Below are positions 9,777 to 21,020 of a stretch of DNA of 64,000 nt, in pieces. A model generated the notes under the pieces. That model was not told the origin of the DNA. It saw only the letters and a program-made list of their open reading frames with translations, and did not search any database. Position 1 is the stretch's first letter. The number at the start of each line of letters is the position of its first letter. The stretch comes from Pleurodeles waltl (lineage: Eukaryota > Chordata > Amphibia > Caudata > Salamandridae), in the NCBI RefSeq assembly GCF_031143425.1, contig NC_090441.1:223444928-223508927 (forward strand). Reading direction: 5' to 3'. A program made the translations under genes and the position numbers.

Positions 9777-11267
9777 CTAATTTTTTGGCGCGGTCTTGCC
9801 ACCGTGCTCTGTCTTTGTCCTGGATCTCAGGGACCGTTTGCGGGGTGGTTCTCCATCTGCAGGGGGTGGGGTGCTGGTGTGGTGGTCCTGTGGCTGGGTG
9901 TTCTGTCCACTAGCGGAGGTGGTGGGCAGTTCATCGTCCATGCTAGTGTCAGGGGCCCCTTGTAGTGCCACAGTGTCCCTCCTGGTGTTGAGTACTTCCT
10001 TCAGCACCCCTACGATAGTGCCCAGGGTGGAGCTGATGGTTCTGAGTTCCTACCTGAAGCCCATATACTGTTCCTCCTGCAGGAGCTGGGTCTCCTGAAA
10101 CTTGGCCAGTACAATTGCAATCGTCTCCTGGGAGTGGTGGTATGCTCCCATGATGGAGGAGAGGGGCTCGTGGAGAGTAGGTTCCCTTGGCCTGTCTGCC
10201 CCCTGTCGCACAGCAGCCCTCCCAATTCCCCTGTGTTCCTGGGCCTCCGTCCCCTGGACCGTGTGCCCACTACCACTGCCCCCAGGTCCCTGTTGTTGTT
10301 GGGGTGGTGGGTTATCCTGGGTTCCCTGTAGTGGTGGACACACTGCTAATTGACATGTCCTGGGGACAGAGGTATGGGCCCGCTGGGTGGGTGCTGTGCT
10401 GTTGTTTCCAGAGGGTGGAAGGTCTGTAATGGCCTGTGACTAGGTGATGGGAACCGACTGTCCCGAGGTCCCCTATGGGCCAGGCTGGTCATCTAGATCC
10501 AGTTGGACAGAGGTGCTGTCATCACTGTGGGCCTCTTCTGTTGGTGGTGTGGACATGTGTGGACCCTCCTATCCGGTGACGTTGGGTAGGGGTCCTGCTG
10601 GGGTATAAAAGGATGGTTATTACATCTGTGTGTGTCATGGTGTGCAATGGTTGGGTGACCGTGTACCCCAGAATTGCCATTCCTGTGTGGGACCTTGTGT
10701 GAGGATGGTTTAGGGGGTTGTATGGGTATGTGCAGTGGCCATGCTTTAGTGATGGATGTCCATGCTTTGTTGTTGCATGCAGGGCTTGGTGTTGGGATGG
10801 GTGGTTTGTGATGTTGGGGCATATGTGAGGAGTTGGGGTGCTGGGGGTGAGGGTGCATGCAGGTAGGGTGGGGGTTGTAATAGTTAAGATTTGACTTACC
10901 AGACTCCATTCCTCCATCTACTCCTGCGAGGCCCACAGGATGCAGAATCTCCAAGACCTGCTCCTCCCATTTTGTTAGTTGTGGGGGGTCTGCCGCCAGT
11001 CCTCTGAACCGCCAGGTGGAGTCTTGAGACCACGGAACACACCTTCCCCCGTAGGTTGTTCCACCACTTTCAGATGTCCTCCCGATTTCTTGGGTGCTGT
11101 CCCACTGCGTTGATCCTGTCCACTATTCTTTGCCATAGCTCCATCTTCCTTGAAATGGAGGTGTGCTGCACCTGTGCTCCGAATAGCTGTGGCTCTACCC
11201 GGACGATTTCCTCCACCATGACCCTGAGCTCCTCCTCCGAGAACCTGGGGTGTCTTTGCCGTGCCAT
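9777..11267 (-). pseudogene. First Harbinger Myb/SANT-like gene, copy A, decayed
   Basis: Exon 1 begins at 11267 with MARQRHPRFSEEELRVMVEE and shows the ISRKMELWQRIVDRINAVGQ helix of the family. The frame stops at 11070, where copies B and C continue, so there is damage within the domain. A GTAAGT donor (exon end 10900) and a CAGCAG acceptor (exon start 10594) bracket an intron of about 305 bases at the same codon as in B and C. Exon 2 carries several stops but ends with a recognisable YMGFR helical block and a basic PRKRSLRSRTKTE tail near 9777. In Harbinger transposons such a protein binds the element ends and helps import the transposase into the nucleus; NAIF1 is the domesticated vertebrate relative. 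Confidence 0.75.
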
Positions 11268-12001
11268 GGGGTGGTGTAGGTGATGTGTGGGGTGGAGTGT
11301 GTGGTGATATGTGGGGTGATATGTAGTGGTGTGTTGTGTGAGGTGCGTGGAAGTTCTGTGGGTGATGGTGTTGTGTGCCTGTGGATGCTGTTGTGCTTGC
11401 TGGTGCTCTCTCTATGGCCTTCTTTCGGAATTTTATGTCGTGGGGGTTTGTGGGTGATGTGGGTGTGTGTTTTATAATGTATTGGGTAAGTGGGAATGGT
11501 GTGTGTATGTGTATCAGGTGTGTGTGTTTCGAATTGTCCAATGTGGCTGTGTTTTGTAAGAGTGTGTATTTTGAGCGCTACGTGTGTACCGCCAATGGAA
11601 TACCGCGGTTGAAAGACCGCCGTGCGGATTTATGTGTCATGATAGTGTGGGCGTATTTCTGTTGGCGTGACGGTGGAGGTTTTGTTTTCGCCAGTTTATC
11701 ACTGACCTTTGGTGTGGTGGACTTGTGTGGGTGTCTGAATTTTGGCGGATTCCGAAATGTGGGTCATAATAGCTGTGGCGGATTTCTGCAGCCGCGGCGG
11801 TGTGTTGGCGGTCTTCTGTACAGCGGTAAGCAGCTTTTACCGCCAATGTTGTAATGACCGCCTTTATGTCTTTTCATGTTATTGCAAGATGGTGAGGGTC
11901 TTCGGAATAATTACTTTTGTCTTTACAATTCTGTTTCTTGCACTGTTCATTGTCCTAATCATTGCAGCCCATGCAACTTATCGTAGAATGCAGTTGTGTT
12001 A

Positions 12002-12007
12002 AATAAA
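12002..12007 (+). promoter_or_regulatory. Polyadenylation signal in the retroviral LTR
   Basis: AATAAA in the right piece of the split LTR, about 310 bases before the LTR end. It fits the R region of a retroviral LTR. Confidence 0.4.
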
Positions 12008-12316
12008 AACTATTGAAACTTTATTGCATCTTCATTACTGCCTGTGCTTGGATGAGACATGATATATCTGTGAGAAAGGGGTAATCTCCGTGTAACCACG
12101 ACACTCCCTGAGATGTCATACTCTCGAGTCCATGCGTAAAAGCTGCCACAAATCACCTTTTACTGTTTGGGTTTTTGGGGAGGTGCTGCTAGTGAGCCGG
12201 AAGGGTTGGAACGACAGTTGCGACTTGTTGCAGGATTGGCATAGTCGCATACAAACATAAGTACTGTCATCCTTAAACCAGCAGTCTTGCCTAAGAGCAA
12301 TAGTCCAACTATGACA

Positions 12317-12335
12317 TGGCGCCACCAACGATAGT
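12317..12335 (+). other. Retroviral primer binding site (tRNA-Lys type)
   Basis: TGGCGCCACCAACG follows directly after the CA that ends the LTR. The first seven bases and the later CAACG agree with the Lys-type primer site used by foamy viruses, apart from a short mismatch or insertion. Its distance to the start of gag (about 230 bases) is normal. Confidence 0.6.
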
Positions 12336-12550
12336 GTTTAGGCACTAATTTACGGATACCCTGACTATCACTGTCTCACAGACAACAGGTACCCTAAGTA
12401 CCATTAAACAGAGACGTCCGTGGTCTTTGGGAAGATCCTCTTCAGCTGAAAAGGTAACACCTGGTTAGGCTGTAGGTTGTTCGAGCTCGAACTCATAAAA
12501 GGACTTTACTACCCATTTGGTGCTACATTTCTCTGACCAATTTTACAAAT

Positions 12551-13870
12551 ATGGCTAACGCCATAGAAATTCCTGAGAATGCTAGACAAGCATAAACACG
12601 ACACCTACTAGCGCATGGCCTTACAGAAGAGGGCGGGGATGTTACTCTTATAATAGAAGCTAGTGAAGCATACCAAACAGAAACATTATACTGTTGGGTC
12701 ACCTTTCCTGAGGTGGACCAAAGAACACATACATTCCACACCTACGAAATTGCAAACATACGTCAACGGTACCAAGCATACCAGTATCATAAAATATCGC
12801 TCACATACCAGGAGCATCAGAACTGGTTTGAAGGCGCCCTACCACATGTCTTACAAAGAGTGAGACTAGGTCATTTAAGTAATGATGGACCAACGTGGCG
12901 TATGTTTGCCACATACACACCTCACCCAGGAATGCAAAATATTCCAATAGCAGATCTACAAAATTTATATAATGAGTTAGTAACACTTTATAGATGACTA
13001 GTCCAGTTCGTAATGTGAACACAACACCAGTGTATCCAGCTCCACCAGCACCTGGTGGATACCAATTGGCTGCTGGGGTTAATCCACAAACAGTGCTTAC
13101 TATCATTCGTAAAATACCCACAGAACGAGAGAAAATACCATTCTGGATAGCCCAGAAAATGAACCAGCTGGAAGCTGTGTTTCCCCATACGGGACCACAG
13201 GAAAAACATAGACTTCTCATGGTGTGCTTGCCCTTCGGGATGGTTCCTTCGGTGGATGACTGTGCGTCATGGGGTACAGACTTTGCTGCTATATTTACTA
13301 CCACACATGGTACCCCAATACTTGCCAATTTACCAGAAGTGTTAAAACAAATATAGAATGAGCATGGGGCTGCACCAGCCTTAGATTTGGGATTGAAATT
13401 AATGCGTAACTTTGACACAGTTTCCTCAATAATACTCAGTAACATTAAAGAGGAAGCGGTAGCACTGGCTATACGCCAGCATCTCTGAGAAACTCCACAA
13501 CTGGAACAGGAGAGACAGCTAGCAAAAGTAATTTCAGACACCTATACTAGTATAGGGCGGGATAGTTTGGGAGCCAAACCGAAGAAGTTGGAATTACAAA
13601 GTACCACCCTTAAGGAAGGTACAAAGCAGGCACAAGAGGGCTCTAAAAAGCGCTCGGAAAAAACAAAAAGAATTTAAGGATAGATGAAATAAGAGAGCTG
13701 ATTCTCCACACCCGGAGAACTCCGAAAGGAGATACAATCTTGGAAATAGGGAAAATATAAGAACTCCTGATAGATATACCAATTCACGTCCCTCTCGTTC
13801 CTTTCCGGACGCACTGGATAGACATAGCGAGAGAGGGGGCCGTCCTGATCGACGTCCTGAATACGTGAAA
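12551..13870 (+). pseudogene. gag: gag-like gene of the foamy-like endogenous retrovirus, broken
   Basis: A Met at 12551 opens a frame interrupted by a TAA at 12593 and ending at 12997. A frameshift there leads into a second frame (12994-13356), which begins with a Pro-rich stretch and continues past stops near 13354 and 13485. A Lys/Glu/Gln-rich segment, an Arg/Ser-rich segment with Arg-Gly pairs (about 13720-13860) and then pol follow. No Cys-His zinc knuckle was seen, and the Arg-rich C-terminus fits foamy-type Gag, which uses basic boxes instead. At least four stops and two frame changes make it dead. The assignment rests mainly on its position between primer site and pol. Confidence 0.5.
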
Positions 13871-14142
13871 CAAAAGAAAGACTTAACACAGTCTACAGTC
13901 AAAAAAGAAGAAAAGACTCCTCAGCAGAAGCCACAGTTTAAAAAGAAAAAGGTGGCAGCACTGTCAGTTAAAAATGCCAGTACACTTGAGAACATTATTG
14001 AAGAACAAGACGTGGGCAGTGACACTGTTAGACAGTGCAGCAGAGGTCACTATATGTCACAGAGTCTGAAAGATCATCTGGATGCGACAGCAACTAGCGA
14101 TTTTATTGCAGTTGAGACTGCAGACGGACGCGTTTTCCCACC

Positions 14143-17135
14143 TGTAGGAAAGTACCATCTTGCCTGGCATGTTACCCCCATTTTTCACTGTATATATGTT
14201 GTTTTAGTTGTATGTGTCACTGGGACCCTGTTCTCCAGGGCCCCAGTGCTCATAAGTGTGCCTGAATGTGTTACCTGTGTAGTGACTATCTGTCTCACTG
14301 AGGCTCTGCTAATCAGAACCTCAGTGGTTATGCTCTCTCATTTCTTTCAATTTGTCACTAACAGGCTAGTGACCAATTTTACCAATTTACATTGGCTTAC
14401 TGGAACACCCTTATAATTCCCTAGTATATGGTACTGAGGGACCCAGGGTATTGGGGTTCCAGGAGATCCCTATGGGCTGCAGCATTTCTTTTGCCACCCA
14501 TAGGGAGCTCTGACAATTCTTACACAGGCCTGCCACTGCAGCTTGAGTGAAATAACGTCCACGTTATTTCACAGCCATTTTACACTGCACTTAAGTAACT
14601 TATAAGTCACCTATATGTCTAACCTTTACCTGGTAAAGGTTAGGTGCAAAGTTACTTAGTGTGAGGGCACCCTGGCACTAGCCAAGGTGCCCCCACATTG
14701 TTCAGGGCCAATTCCCTGAACTTTGTGAGTGCGGGGACACCATTACACGCGTGCACTACATATAGGTCACTACCTATATGTAGCTTCACAATGGTAACTC
14801 CGAATATGGCCATGTAACATGTCTAAGATCATGGAATTGCCCCCTCTATGCCATCCCGGCATTATTGGGACAATTCCATGATCCCAGTGGTCTGTAGCAC
14901 AGACCCTGGTACTGCCAAACTGCCTTTCCTGGGGTTTCACTGCAGCTGCTGCTGCTGCCAACCCCTCAGACAGGTTTCTGCCCCCCTGGGGTCAAGCCAG
15001 GCTTGTCCCAGGATGGCAGAACAAAGGACTTCCTCTGAGAGAGGGTGTTACACCCTCTCCCTTTGGAAAATGGTGTGAAGGCAGGGGAGGAGTAGCCTCC
15101 CCCAGCCTCTGGAAATGCTTTCTTGGGCACAGATGTGCCCAATTCTGCATAAGCCAGTCTACACCGGTTCAGGGACCCCTTAGCCCCTGCTCTGGCGCGA
15201 AACTGGACAAAGGAAAGGGGAGTGACCACTCCCCTGACCTGCACCTCCCCTGGGAGGTGTCCAGAGCTCCTCCAGTGTGCTCCAGACCTCTGCCATCTTG
15301 GAAACAGAGGTGCTGCCAGCACACTGGACTGCTCTGAGTGGCCAGTGCCACCAGGTGACGTCAGAGACTCCTTCTGATAGGCTCCTTCAGGTGTTAGTAG
15401 CCTATCCTCTCTCCTAAGTAGCCAAACCCTCTTTTCTGGCTATTTAGGGTCTCTGTCTCTGGGGAAACTTTAGATAACGAATGCAAGAGCTCATCAGAGT
15501 TCCTCTGCATCTCTCTCTTCACCTTCTACCAAGGAATCGACTGCTGACCGCGCTGGAAGCCTGCAAAACTGCAACATAGTAGCAAAGACGACTACTGCAA
15601 CTCTGTAATGCTGATCCTGCCGCCTTCTCAACTGTTTTCCTGGTGGTGCATGCTGTGGGGGTAGTCTGCCTCCTCTCTGCACTAGAAGCTCCGAAGAAAT
15701 CTCCCGTGGGTCGACGGAATCTTCCCCCTGCTACCGCAGGCACCAAAAAGCTGCATTACCGGTCCCTTGGGTCTCCTCTCAGCACGACGAGCGAGGTCCC
15801 TTGAATCCAGCAACTCTGTCCAAGTGACTCCCACAGTCCAGTGACTCTTCAGTCCAAGTTTGGTGGAGGTAAGTCCTTGCCTCCCCACGCCAGACTGCAT
15901 TGTTGGAAACCACAACTTTTGAAACTACTCCGGCTTCCGTGCACTTCCGGCGGAAATCCTTTGTGCACAGCCAAGCCTGGGTCCACGGCACTCTAACCTG
16001 CATTGCACGACTTTCTAAGTTGGTCTCCGGCGACGTGGGACTCCTTTGTGCAACTTCGGCGAGCACCATTTCACGCATCTTTGTAGTGCCTGTTTCTGGC
16101 ACTTCTATGGGTGCTACCTGCTGCTAAGAGGGCTCCTTGTCTTGCGGGATGTCCCCTCTATCTCCTGGTCCAATTTGTGACTTCCTGGTCCCTCCTGGGC
16201 CACAGCAGCATCCAAAAACACTAACCACACGATTTGCTGCTAGCAAGGCTTGTTGGCATTCTTTCGGCGGGAAAACACTTCTGCACGACTCTCCCCAGCA
16301 ATAGAGATCCGTCCACCAAAGAGGAAGTCTCTAGCCCTTTTCGTTCCTGCAGAAACCGCAGCTTCTTCTGTCCAGTAGAAGCTTCTTTGCACCCGCAGCT
16401 GGCATTTCCTGGGCATTTGCCCATCTCCGACTTGCTTGTGACTTTTGGACTTGGTCCCCTTGTTCCACAGGTACCCTAGATTAGAAATCCACAGTTGTTG
16501 CATTGTTGGTTTGTGTCTTTCCTGCATTATTCCTCTATCACGACTTCTTTGTCTTTTGGGGAACTTCAGTGCACTTTGCACTCACTTTTCAGGGTCTTGG
16601 GGAGGGCTAATTTTCTAACTCTCACTATTTTCTAATAGTCCCAGCGACCCTCTACAAGGTCACATAGGTTTCGGGTCCATTCGTGGTTCACATTCCACTT
16701 TTGGAGTATATGGTTTGTGTTGCCCCTATCCCTATGTGTCCCCATTGCATCCTATTGTAATTATACATGGTTTGCACTGTTTTCTAAGACTATACTGCAT
16801 ATTTTTGGTATTGTGTACATATAACTTGTGTATAATTGCTATCCTCATACTGAGGGTACTCACTGAGATACTTTGGCATATTGTCATAAAAATAAAGTAC
16901 CTTTATTTTTAGTATATCTGTGTATTGTGTTTTCTTATGATATTGTGCAAGTGACACTAGTGGTACTGTAGTAGCTTCACACGTCTCCTAGTTCAGCCTA
17001 AGCTGCTCTGCTACGCTACCATTATCTATCAGCCTATGCTGCTAGACACCCTATACACTAATAAGGGATAACTGGGCCTGGTGCAAGGTGCAAGTACCCC
17101 TTGGTACTCACTACAAGCCAGTCCAGCCTCCTTCA
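14143..17135 (+). mobile_element. Solo LTR, 2993 bp, inserted in retroviral pol
   Basis: The insert starts TGTAGGAAAG and ends TTCA. It is flanked by the 5-bp direct repeat CCACC (14138-14142 and 17136-17140). Removing it with one CCACC restores the interrupted pol frame, which confirms both boundaries. It has no reading frame with a recognisable domain, and an AATAAA lies about 240 bases before its 3' end. A related copy begins with the same TGTAGGAAAG at 27366. At about 3 kb this is a very long LTR. The parent family (gypsy or ERV) cannot be named from the LTR alone. Confidence 0.8.
16891..16896 (+). promoter_or_regulatory. Polyadenylation signal in the long solo LTR
   Basis: AATAAA followed by GTACCTTTATTTTT. 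The second LTR copy has the same arrangement at 29872-29877, which supports the orientation and function of both. Confidence 0.55.
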
Positions 17136-18168
17136 CCACCCAACTGGGTTTATGATTTCAAAATTCAAATAGAGGGAGACATAGAGCGCACCATTGGTGT
17201 GATATTCTGGGATGAACTTACTAGTGACATCCTGTTGGCCGAAAGAGACTGGCCACCTGAGCAAGTCCGTAAGCTCCCACATGGGGAAGGTGTCATTATG
17301 CCTTCTTTCTCTAATCTTGTTCAAGAAGCAGAAAAACAAACGTATGCTGTTGAATGTGCTTTAGCGCAGGCACCTGCGTTATACCGCAATCATGTAGGTT
17401 GGGACAAGGACTCTTCTTGTCATGCAATTCCTATTAGGGCTACACCTCAACTTCAGCCACAATATCCTGTTAAACATGAAGCAAAAGCTCCGGTGAGGGA
17501 GATCCTCACTCAGCTCAAGTACCAGGGAGTAATTGAGCCCTATACATCTGCAATGAATAACCCGTTATTCCCTGTTGCAAAGCCAGACCATTCCTACAGA
17601 ATAGTCATAGATTACAGACATTTAAATAGTCATACACGTACATATGCTATACAAAACTCACATAGCATGGCACTAATAAACAATATAGTGAGTAAAAAAT
17701 ATAAAACAATGTTAGATATTTCTAATGGGTTTTTCTGCCAGAACTTAGCACATGAAAGTCGGGATTAATGGATGAGTGCATTCTGATTTAGCTCACAAAA
17801 ACGCTTTTGCCATTTACCCCAAGGCTATAAGAACAGCCCAGGGCTATTCTCAGCCCAAGTAACATCAATATTACATGATATTGATCCCGAGGCGTTACCC
17901 TACGTGGACCTCACGGACGACGACCTCCACATTCATCTTGTAAGGGTCGATCGGCTCATTTTGAGATTTGCAGACCTCGGTTACAAATTCAACTTTAAGA
18001 AAAGTAAGATTGCCTTTCTCAGTGTATTGTTCCTGGGATACAAGCTATCGAACGAGGGGAAGAGCCTGGCCCCGCACTTTCTAGAGAAATGTGCCCAATT
18101 GCACCCTCCTAACACTCTCAAGAAACTACAGTCATTACTAGGTTTCTTCAACTTTGGCAGAACATACA

Positions 18169-18187
18169 TTCAATCAATCAATCATTC
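18169..18187 (-). repeat. Simple-repeat tail of the LINE
   Basis: CAATCAATCAATCATTC on the plus strand corresponds to a minus-strand tail of short ATTG-type units, the usual 3' end of L2-group LINEs. It marks the insertion point in retroviral pol. Confidence 0.6.
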
Positions 18188-18219
18188 AAAAAGTGCGCTA
18201 CTCACCCACCGAGGGTCTC

Positions 18220-19640
18220 AAGGCGCTGGGAGGAGGCGGGGGATCAGAGAGGGGGGGCAGGGAGGGTACTGTTCAAACAACCATGTCTTGAGGTTCTTTC
18301 TGAAGAGCAGGAGGTTTTTGGTTTTGCAAAGGTTGGTAGGGAGGGAGTTCCAGGTTTTGGGGGCGAGGTAGGAGAAGGACCTGCCTCCTGTGGTGGTCCA
18401 TTGGGTGCAGGGGACTGTGCCTAGGATAAGGTCGGCTGATCGGAGGTTGCGTGTGGGAGTGTGGAAGTTCACTCTTTCGTTGAGGTAGGTTGGTGATTCT
18501 CTTGTCTATGGGGAGCCAATGAAGGGATTTGAGGTGTGGTGGGATTCGATCTTGGCGAGGGAGGCCAAGGACGAGGCGTGCGGCTGTGTTCTGGATTCTC
18601 TGTTGTTTGCGTATGAGTTTGAGTGTGGTGCCGGCGTAGAGGGCGTTACCGTAGTCTAGTCTGCTGCTGATGAGTGCATGGGTGACTGTCTTCCTGGTCT
18701 CTGGGGGAATCCATTTGAAGGATTTGTTTAGAGTGCGGAGTGTGTGGAAGCAGGAGGAGGTTAGGGCATTGATTTGCTGTGTCATGGAGAGGGAGGGGTC
18801 CAGGATGATGCCGAGGTTGCGTGCGTGGTTTGCGGGGGTGGGTGCTGGGCCTAGGGTGGCGGGCCACCAGGAGTCATCCCATGTGGTTTTGTTGGGGCCG
18901 AAGATGATGATCTCAGTTTTGTTGGAGTTAAGCTTGAGGTGGTTAGTAGTCATCCAGTTGGCGGTGTCGAGGAGAGCAGCGTGTAGGTTGATTTTGGCGG
19001 TGGTGGGGTTGCGGGTGAGGGAGAGGATAAGTTAGGTGTCATCTGCATTGGAGAGGATAGTGATTTCGTGTGCTCGAAGGATGTTGGCTAGGGGGATCAT
19101 GTAGATGTTGAAGACTGTGGAGCTGAGGGAGGACCCTTGGGGGACTCCGCAGATGATCTTGGTAGTGGTGGTGTGGAAAGGTGGAAGGCGGACTCTCTGG
19201 GTCCGGTCGGTGAGGAAGGAGGTGAGCCAGTCTAAGACTTTGTGGCGAATTCCTATATTGTGGAGGTGTGTGCGGAGTGTGTGGTGGCAGACGGTGTCAA
19301 AGGCTGCGGAGAGGTCTAGGAGGATGAGTGTGACGGTCTCGCCTTTGTCAACATTGGTCCTGATGTCGTCAGTGCATGCGATGAGGGCGGCTTCCGTGCT
19401 GTGGTTCTTGTGGATTGTGAGGGGTCAAGAGTGTTGTTTGCTTCGAGGAAGTGGGATAGGCGGGCATTGACTAGTTTCTCGGCAACCTTGGCGGGGAAAG
19501 GGAGGAGGGAGATGGGGCGATAGTTGGAGAGGATCTCCGGGTCGGCTTTGTTTTGTTTTAGGAGAGCAGTGATTTCCTTGTGCTTCCAGGGGTCTCGGTA
19601 GGTGGCGGAGTTGAACGAGGAATTGATTATGTTACGGAGT
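18220..19640 (-). pseudogene. LINE reverse transcriptase domain (L2-like), decayed
   Basis: On the minus strand the core RT blocks appear in order: GVPQGSSLSSTVFNIYM near 19.1 kb, an NADDT block replacing the usual F/YADDT catalytic loop, LKLNSNKTEIIIFG near 18.93 kb, LGIILDPSLSM, SRLDYGNALYAG, and AARLVLGLPRQDRIPPHLKSLHWLPI near 18.55 kb. These last blocks are highly characteristic of L2-type ORF2 C-termini. The frame is open from 18953 to about 18500, then shifts; a stop follows the catalytic loop. The enzyme copies LINE RNA at the nicked target; this copy is inactive. Confidence 0.75.
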
Positions 19641-21020
19641 ATGGGGGCGATGGTTGGGCTGGCTTTGTTGTAGATGCGGTGTGGGCAGGGGATCGGAGGG
19701 GGATCCGGAGTGGATGGAGTTCATGTTTTTTTTGGTTTCTTCGTGTGTGGTGGGGGCCCAGGTGGTGAGTGTGGTGGGGGGTCATGAGTGGGGGTTGGGT
19801 TGGGTGAGTGATGGGTGTGTGTGGTACGAAGCTGTTGTGGATGTCCAGGATTTTGTGGTGGAAATGGTTGGAAAGGGCGTCACATAGGGGCTGTGTGTGT
19901 GAGGGGTCTATATTGCTGGCTTTGGGTTTGGCAAGTTCAATAATGATAGTGAAGAGTTCTTTCCTGTTTTGAGAGTTGCTGTCAAGGCGTGTCTTGTAGT
20001 GATCTCTTTTGGCGGGCGTATGAGTTGGTGATGGGTGCAAATGGTGGTTTTGAGTGTGGAGAAGTTGGTTGTGGAGGGTTCTAGTCGCCATATTTTCTCC
20101 GCTTGGCGGCATTTGCGCTTGGAGTCTTGGAGTTCGGGGGTGAACCATGGGGCGTTCTTCATGTTGCGGGTGGTGATGTGTTTTCTGAGGGGGGCTAGTG
20201 TGTCTGCGCTGGTGGTGATCCATTTGGAGAGGTTGTGTGCTCCTGTTTTGGGGTTGTTGGCTTGGAGGGGGGTTGTGAGCCAGTTGGGAGTTTAGTCGTT
20301 CTGTGGGGATCTTGTCCCACATGCGGTAGGGTGTGGTGTGTTGATGGTGGTGTGTGGGGGGTTTGGTGAAGGAGAAGTTGACGCAGTGGTGGTCGGTCCA
20401 GAGGAGTTCGGTGGTGTGGGTGTAGTCTATGTGTTGGCTTGAGGTGAAAATTGCGTGGAGCATGTGTCCTGCTGAGTGGGTGGATGCGGTGACCAGTTGT
20501 TTGAGTCCGAGGTTGGTGAGGTTGTCTATGAGGGAGGTAGAGTTGTGGTCTTGTGGGTTTTCCAAGTGAAAGTTGAAATCACTGAGGAGGATGTAGTCTC
20601 TGGAGGTGAGGGCGTGCGAGCTGATGGTGTCGGCTATGGTGTCGCAGAAGGCGGGCGTGGTCCTGGTGGTCTGTAGATTAATGTACCTGTGAGGGTGGAG
20701 TTGTTGTTAATGTGGATCAAGAAGTGCATGTGTTATGTGTTGTCGATAGTGTCTTGGGAGCTGGTGGTGACTTTTATGGTATCCCTTTGTAGGATGGTGA
20801 TGCCACCACCTTGCCTGTTGAGGCGGTCTTTGCGTTGGAGTTTGTATCCTTTGGGGGTGGCAATGGCTACAGCGGATTCTGAGGAGGGGTTGGTCCAGGT
20901 TTCCATGAGGAAGGCGATGTCAGGTGAGTGTGATGAGGTCCCAGAGTTCTATGGCATGTTTGTGAAGGGAACGGGTGTTGAGGAGCAGGCAGTTGAGGTG
21001 GTTGTGGTGGGTGGTATTGG
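19641..21020 (-). pseudogene. LINE endonuclease domain and linker (L2-like), decayed
   Basis: The minus strand encodes an apurinic-type endonuclease start (LLLNTRSLHKHAIELWDLI near 21.0 kb), then a FLMETW block, a GGGITI block, LIYRPPG, SDFNFHLENPQDH near 20.57 kb and a WTDHHCVNFSF block near 20.38 kb, which corresponds to the SDH motif. A linker with KTRLDSNSQNRKELF and LSNHFHHKILDIH leads toward the RT. The endonuclease nicks target DNA to prime reverse transcription. Stops and frame changes (for example near 20.72 and 20.3 kb) disable it. Confidence 0.7.

Larger units (their letters stand above)
3626..11862 (-). mobile_element. Harbinger copy A (8237 bp, three-gene PIF/Harbinger element)
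   Basis: The ends are inverted repeats of about 24 bp with three mismatches. The left end begins GGTGGTCATTACAACC and the right end, read inward, begins GGCGGTCATTACAAC. The element is flanked by TTT on both sides (3623-3625 and 11863-11865), a 3-bp target duplication as expected for PIF/Harbinger. Subterminal DNA is crowded with GGCGGT/ACCGCC. Relative to copies B and C it is reversed: minisatellites lie at the left, the Ser/Thr/Pro-rich gene runs on the minus strand, the transposase on plus and the Myb-like gene on minus. All three genes carry stops or frameshifts, so this is the oldest of the three large copies. It interrupts the retroviral 5' LTR. Confidence 0.85.
2983..12316 (+). mobile_element. 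5' LTR of a foamy-like endogenous retrovirus, split by Harbinger copy A
   Basis: The two pieces 2983-3625 and 11863-12316 look like one LTR of roughly 1.1 kb with Harbinger copy A inserted (3626-11862). The left piece holds a TATA box (3355-3362) and the right piece an AATAAA (12002-12007). The right piece ends in CA at 12315-12316, followed at once by a primer binding site that matches the start of tRNA-Lys. gag-like sequence begins about 230 bases later. The left boundary is a guess from a TGTAG at 2983, because no 3' LTR is present to compare. An LTR near 1 kb and a Lys primer fit foamy-like elements, which have been reported in newts. Confidence 0.55.
12317..18168 (+). mobile_element. Foamy-like endogenous retrovirus, internal region (gag and 5' pol)
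   Basis: The internal region starts at the primer site and runs through gag-like, protease-like and reverse transcriptase sequence until an antisense LINE cuts it off at about 18169. It is interrupted by a 2993-bp solo LTR (14143-17135). RNase H, integrase, env and the 3' LTR were not found in the window. Many stops and frameshifts make it non-functional. The class is inferred from the Lys primer, the LTR size and the style of the RT blocks; an ERV-L-type class III element is the main alternative. Confidence 0.6.
13865..18168 (+). pseudogene. pol: pol-like gene (protease and reverse transcriptase part), interrupted by solo LTR
   Basis: The frame 13865-14142 is Lys-rich and then passes into a protease-like segment. 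It resumes after the solo LTR at about 17138 in the same reading frame and reaches RT motifs: a KYQGVIEPYTS-type block, an RIVIDYRHLN block and a YKTMLDISNGF block (about 17510-17745). A frame break at about 17768 is followed by an LPQGYKNSPGLF-type block and the catalytic loop near 17900. That loop reads Y-V-D-L-T-D-D-D rather than a plain YVDD. The thumb continues through an FLGYKL block to about 18165, where the LINE begins. RT copies viral RNA into DNA in infected cells; this copy cannot work. Confidence 0.65.

Noticed and set aside
11889..12002. 37-codon frame with a hydrophobic stretch, like a small membrane protein
   Set aside because: It lies inside the split LTR just before the AATAAA; no family match or second copy supports it, so it is probably a chance frame.
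14848..16479. Short frames within the solo LTR as possible genes
   Set aside because: They are not kept in the second LTR copy and show no domain; the element is a noncoding LTR.
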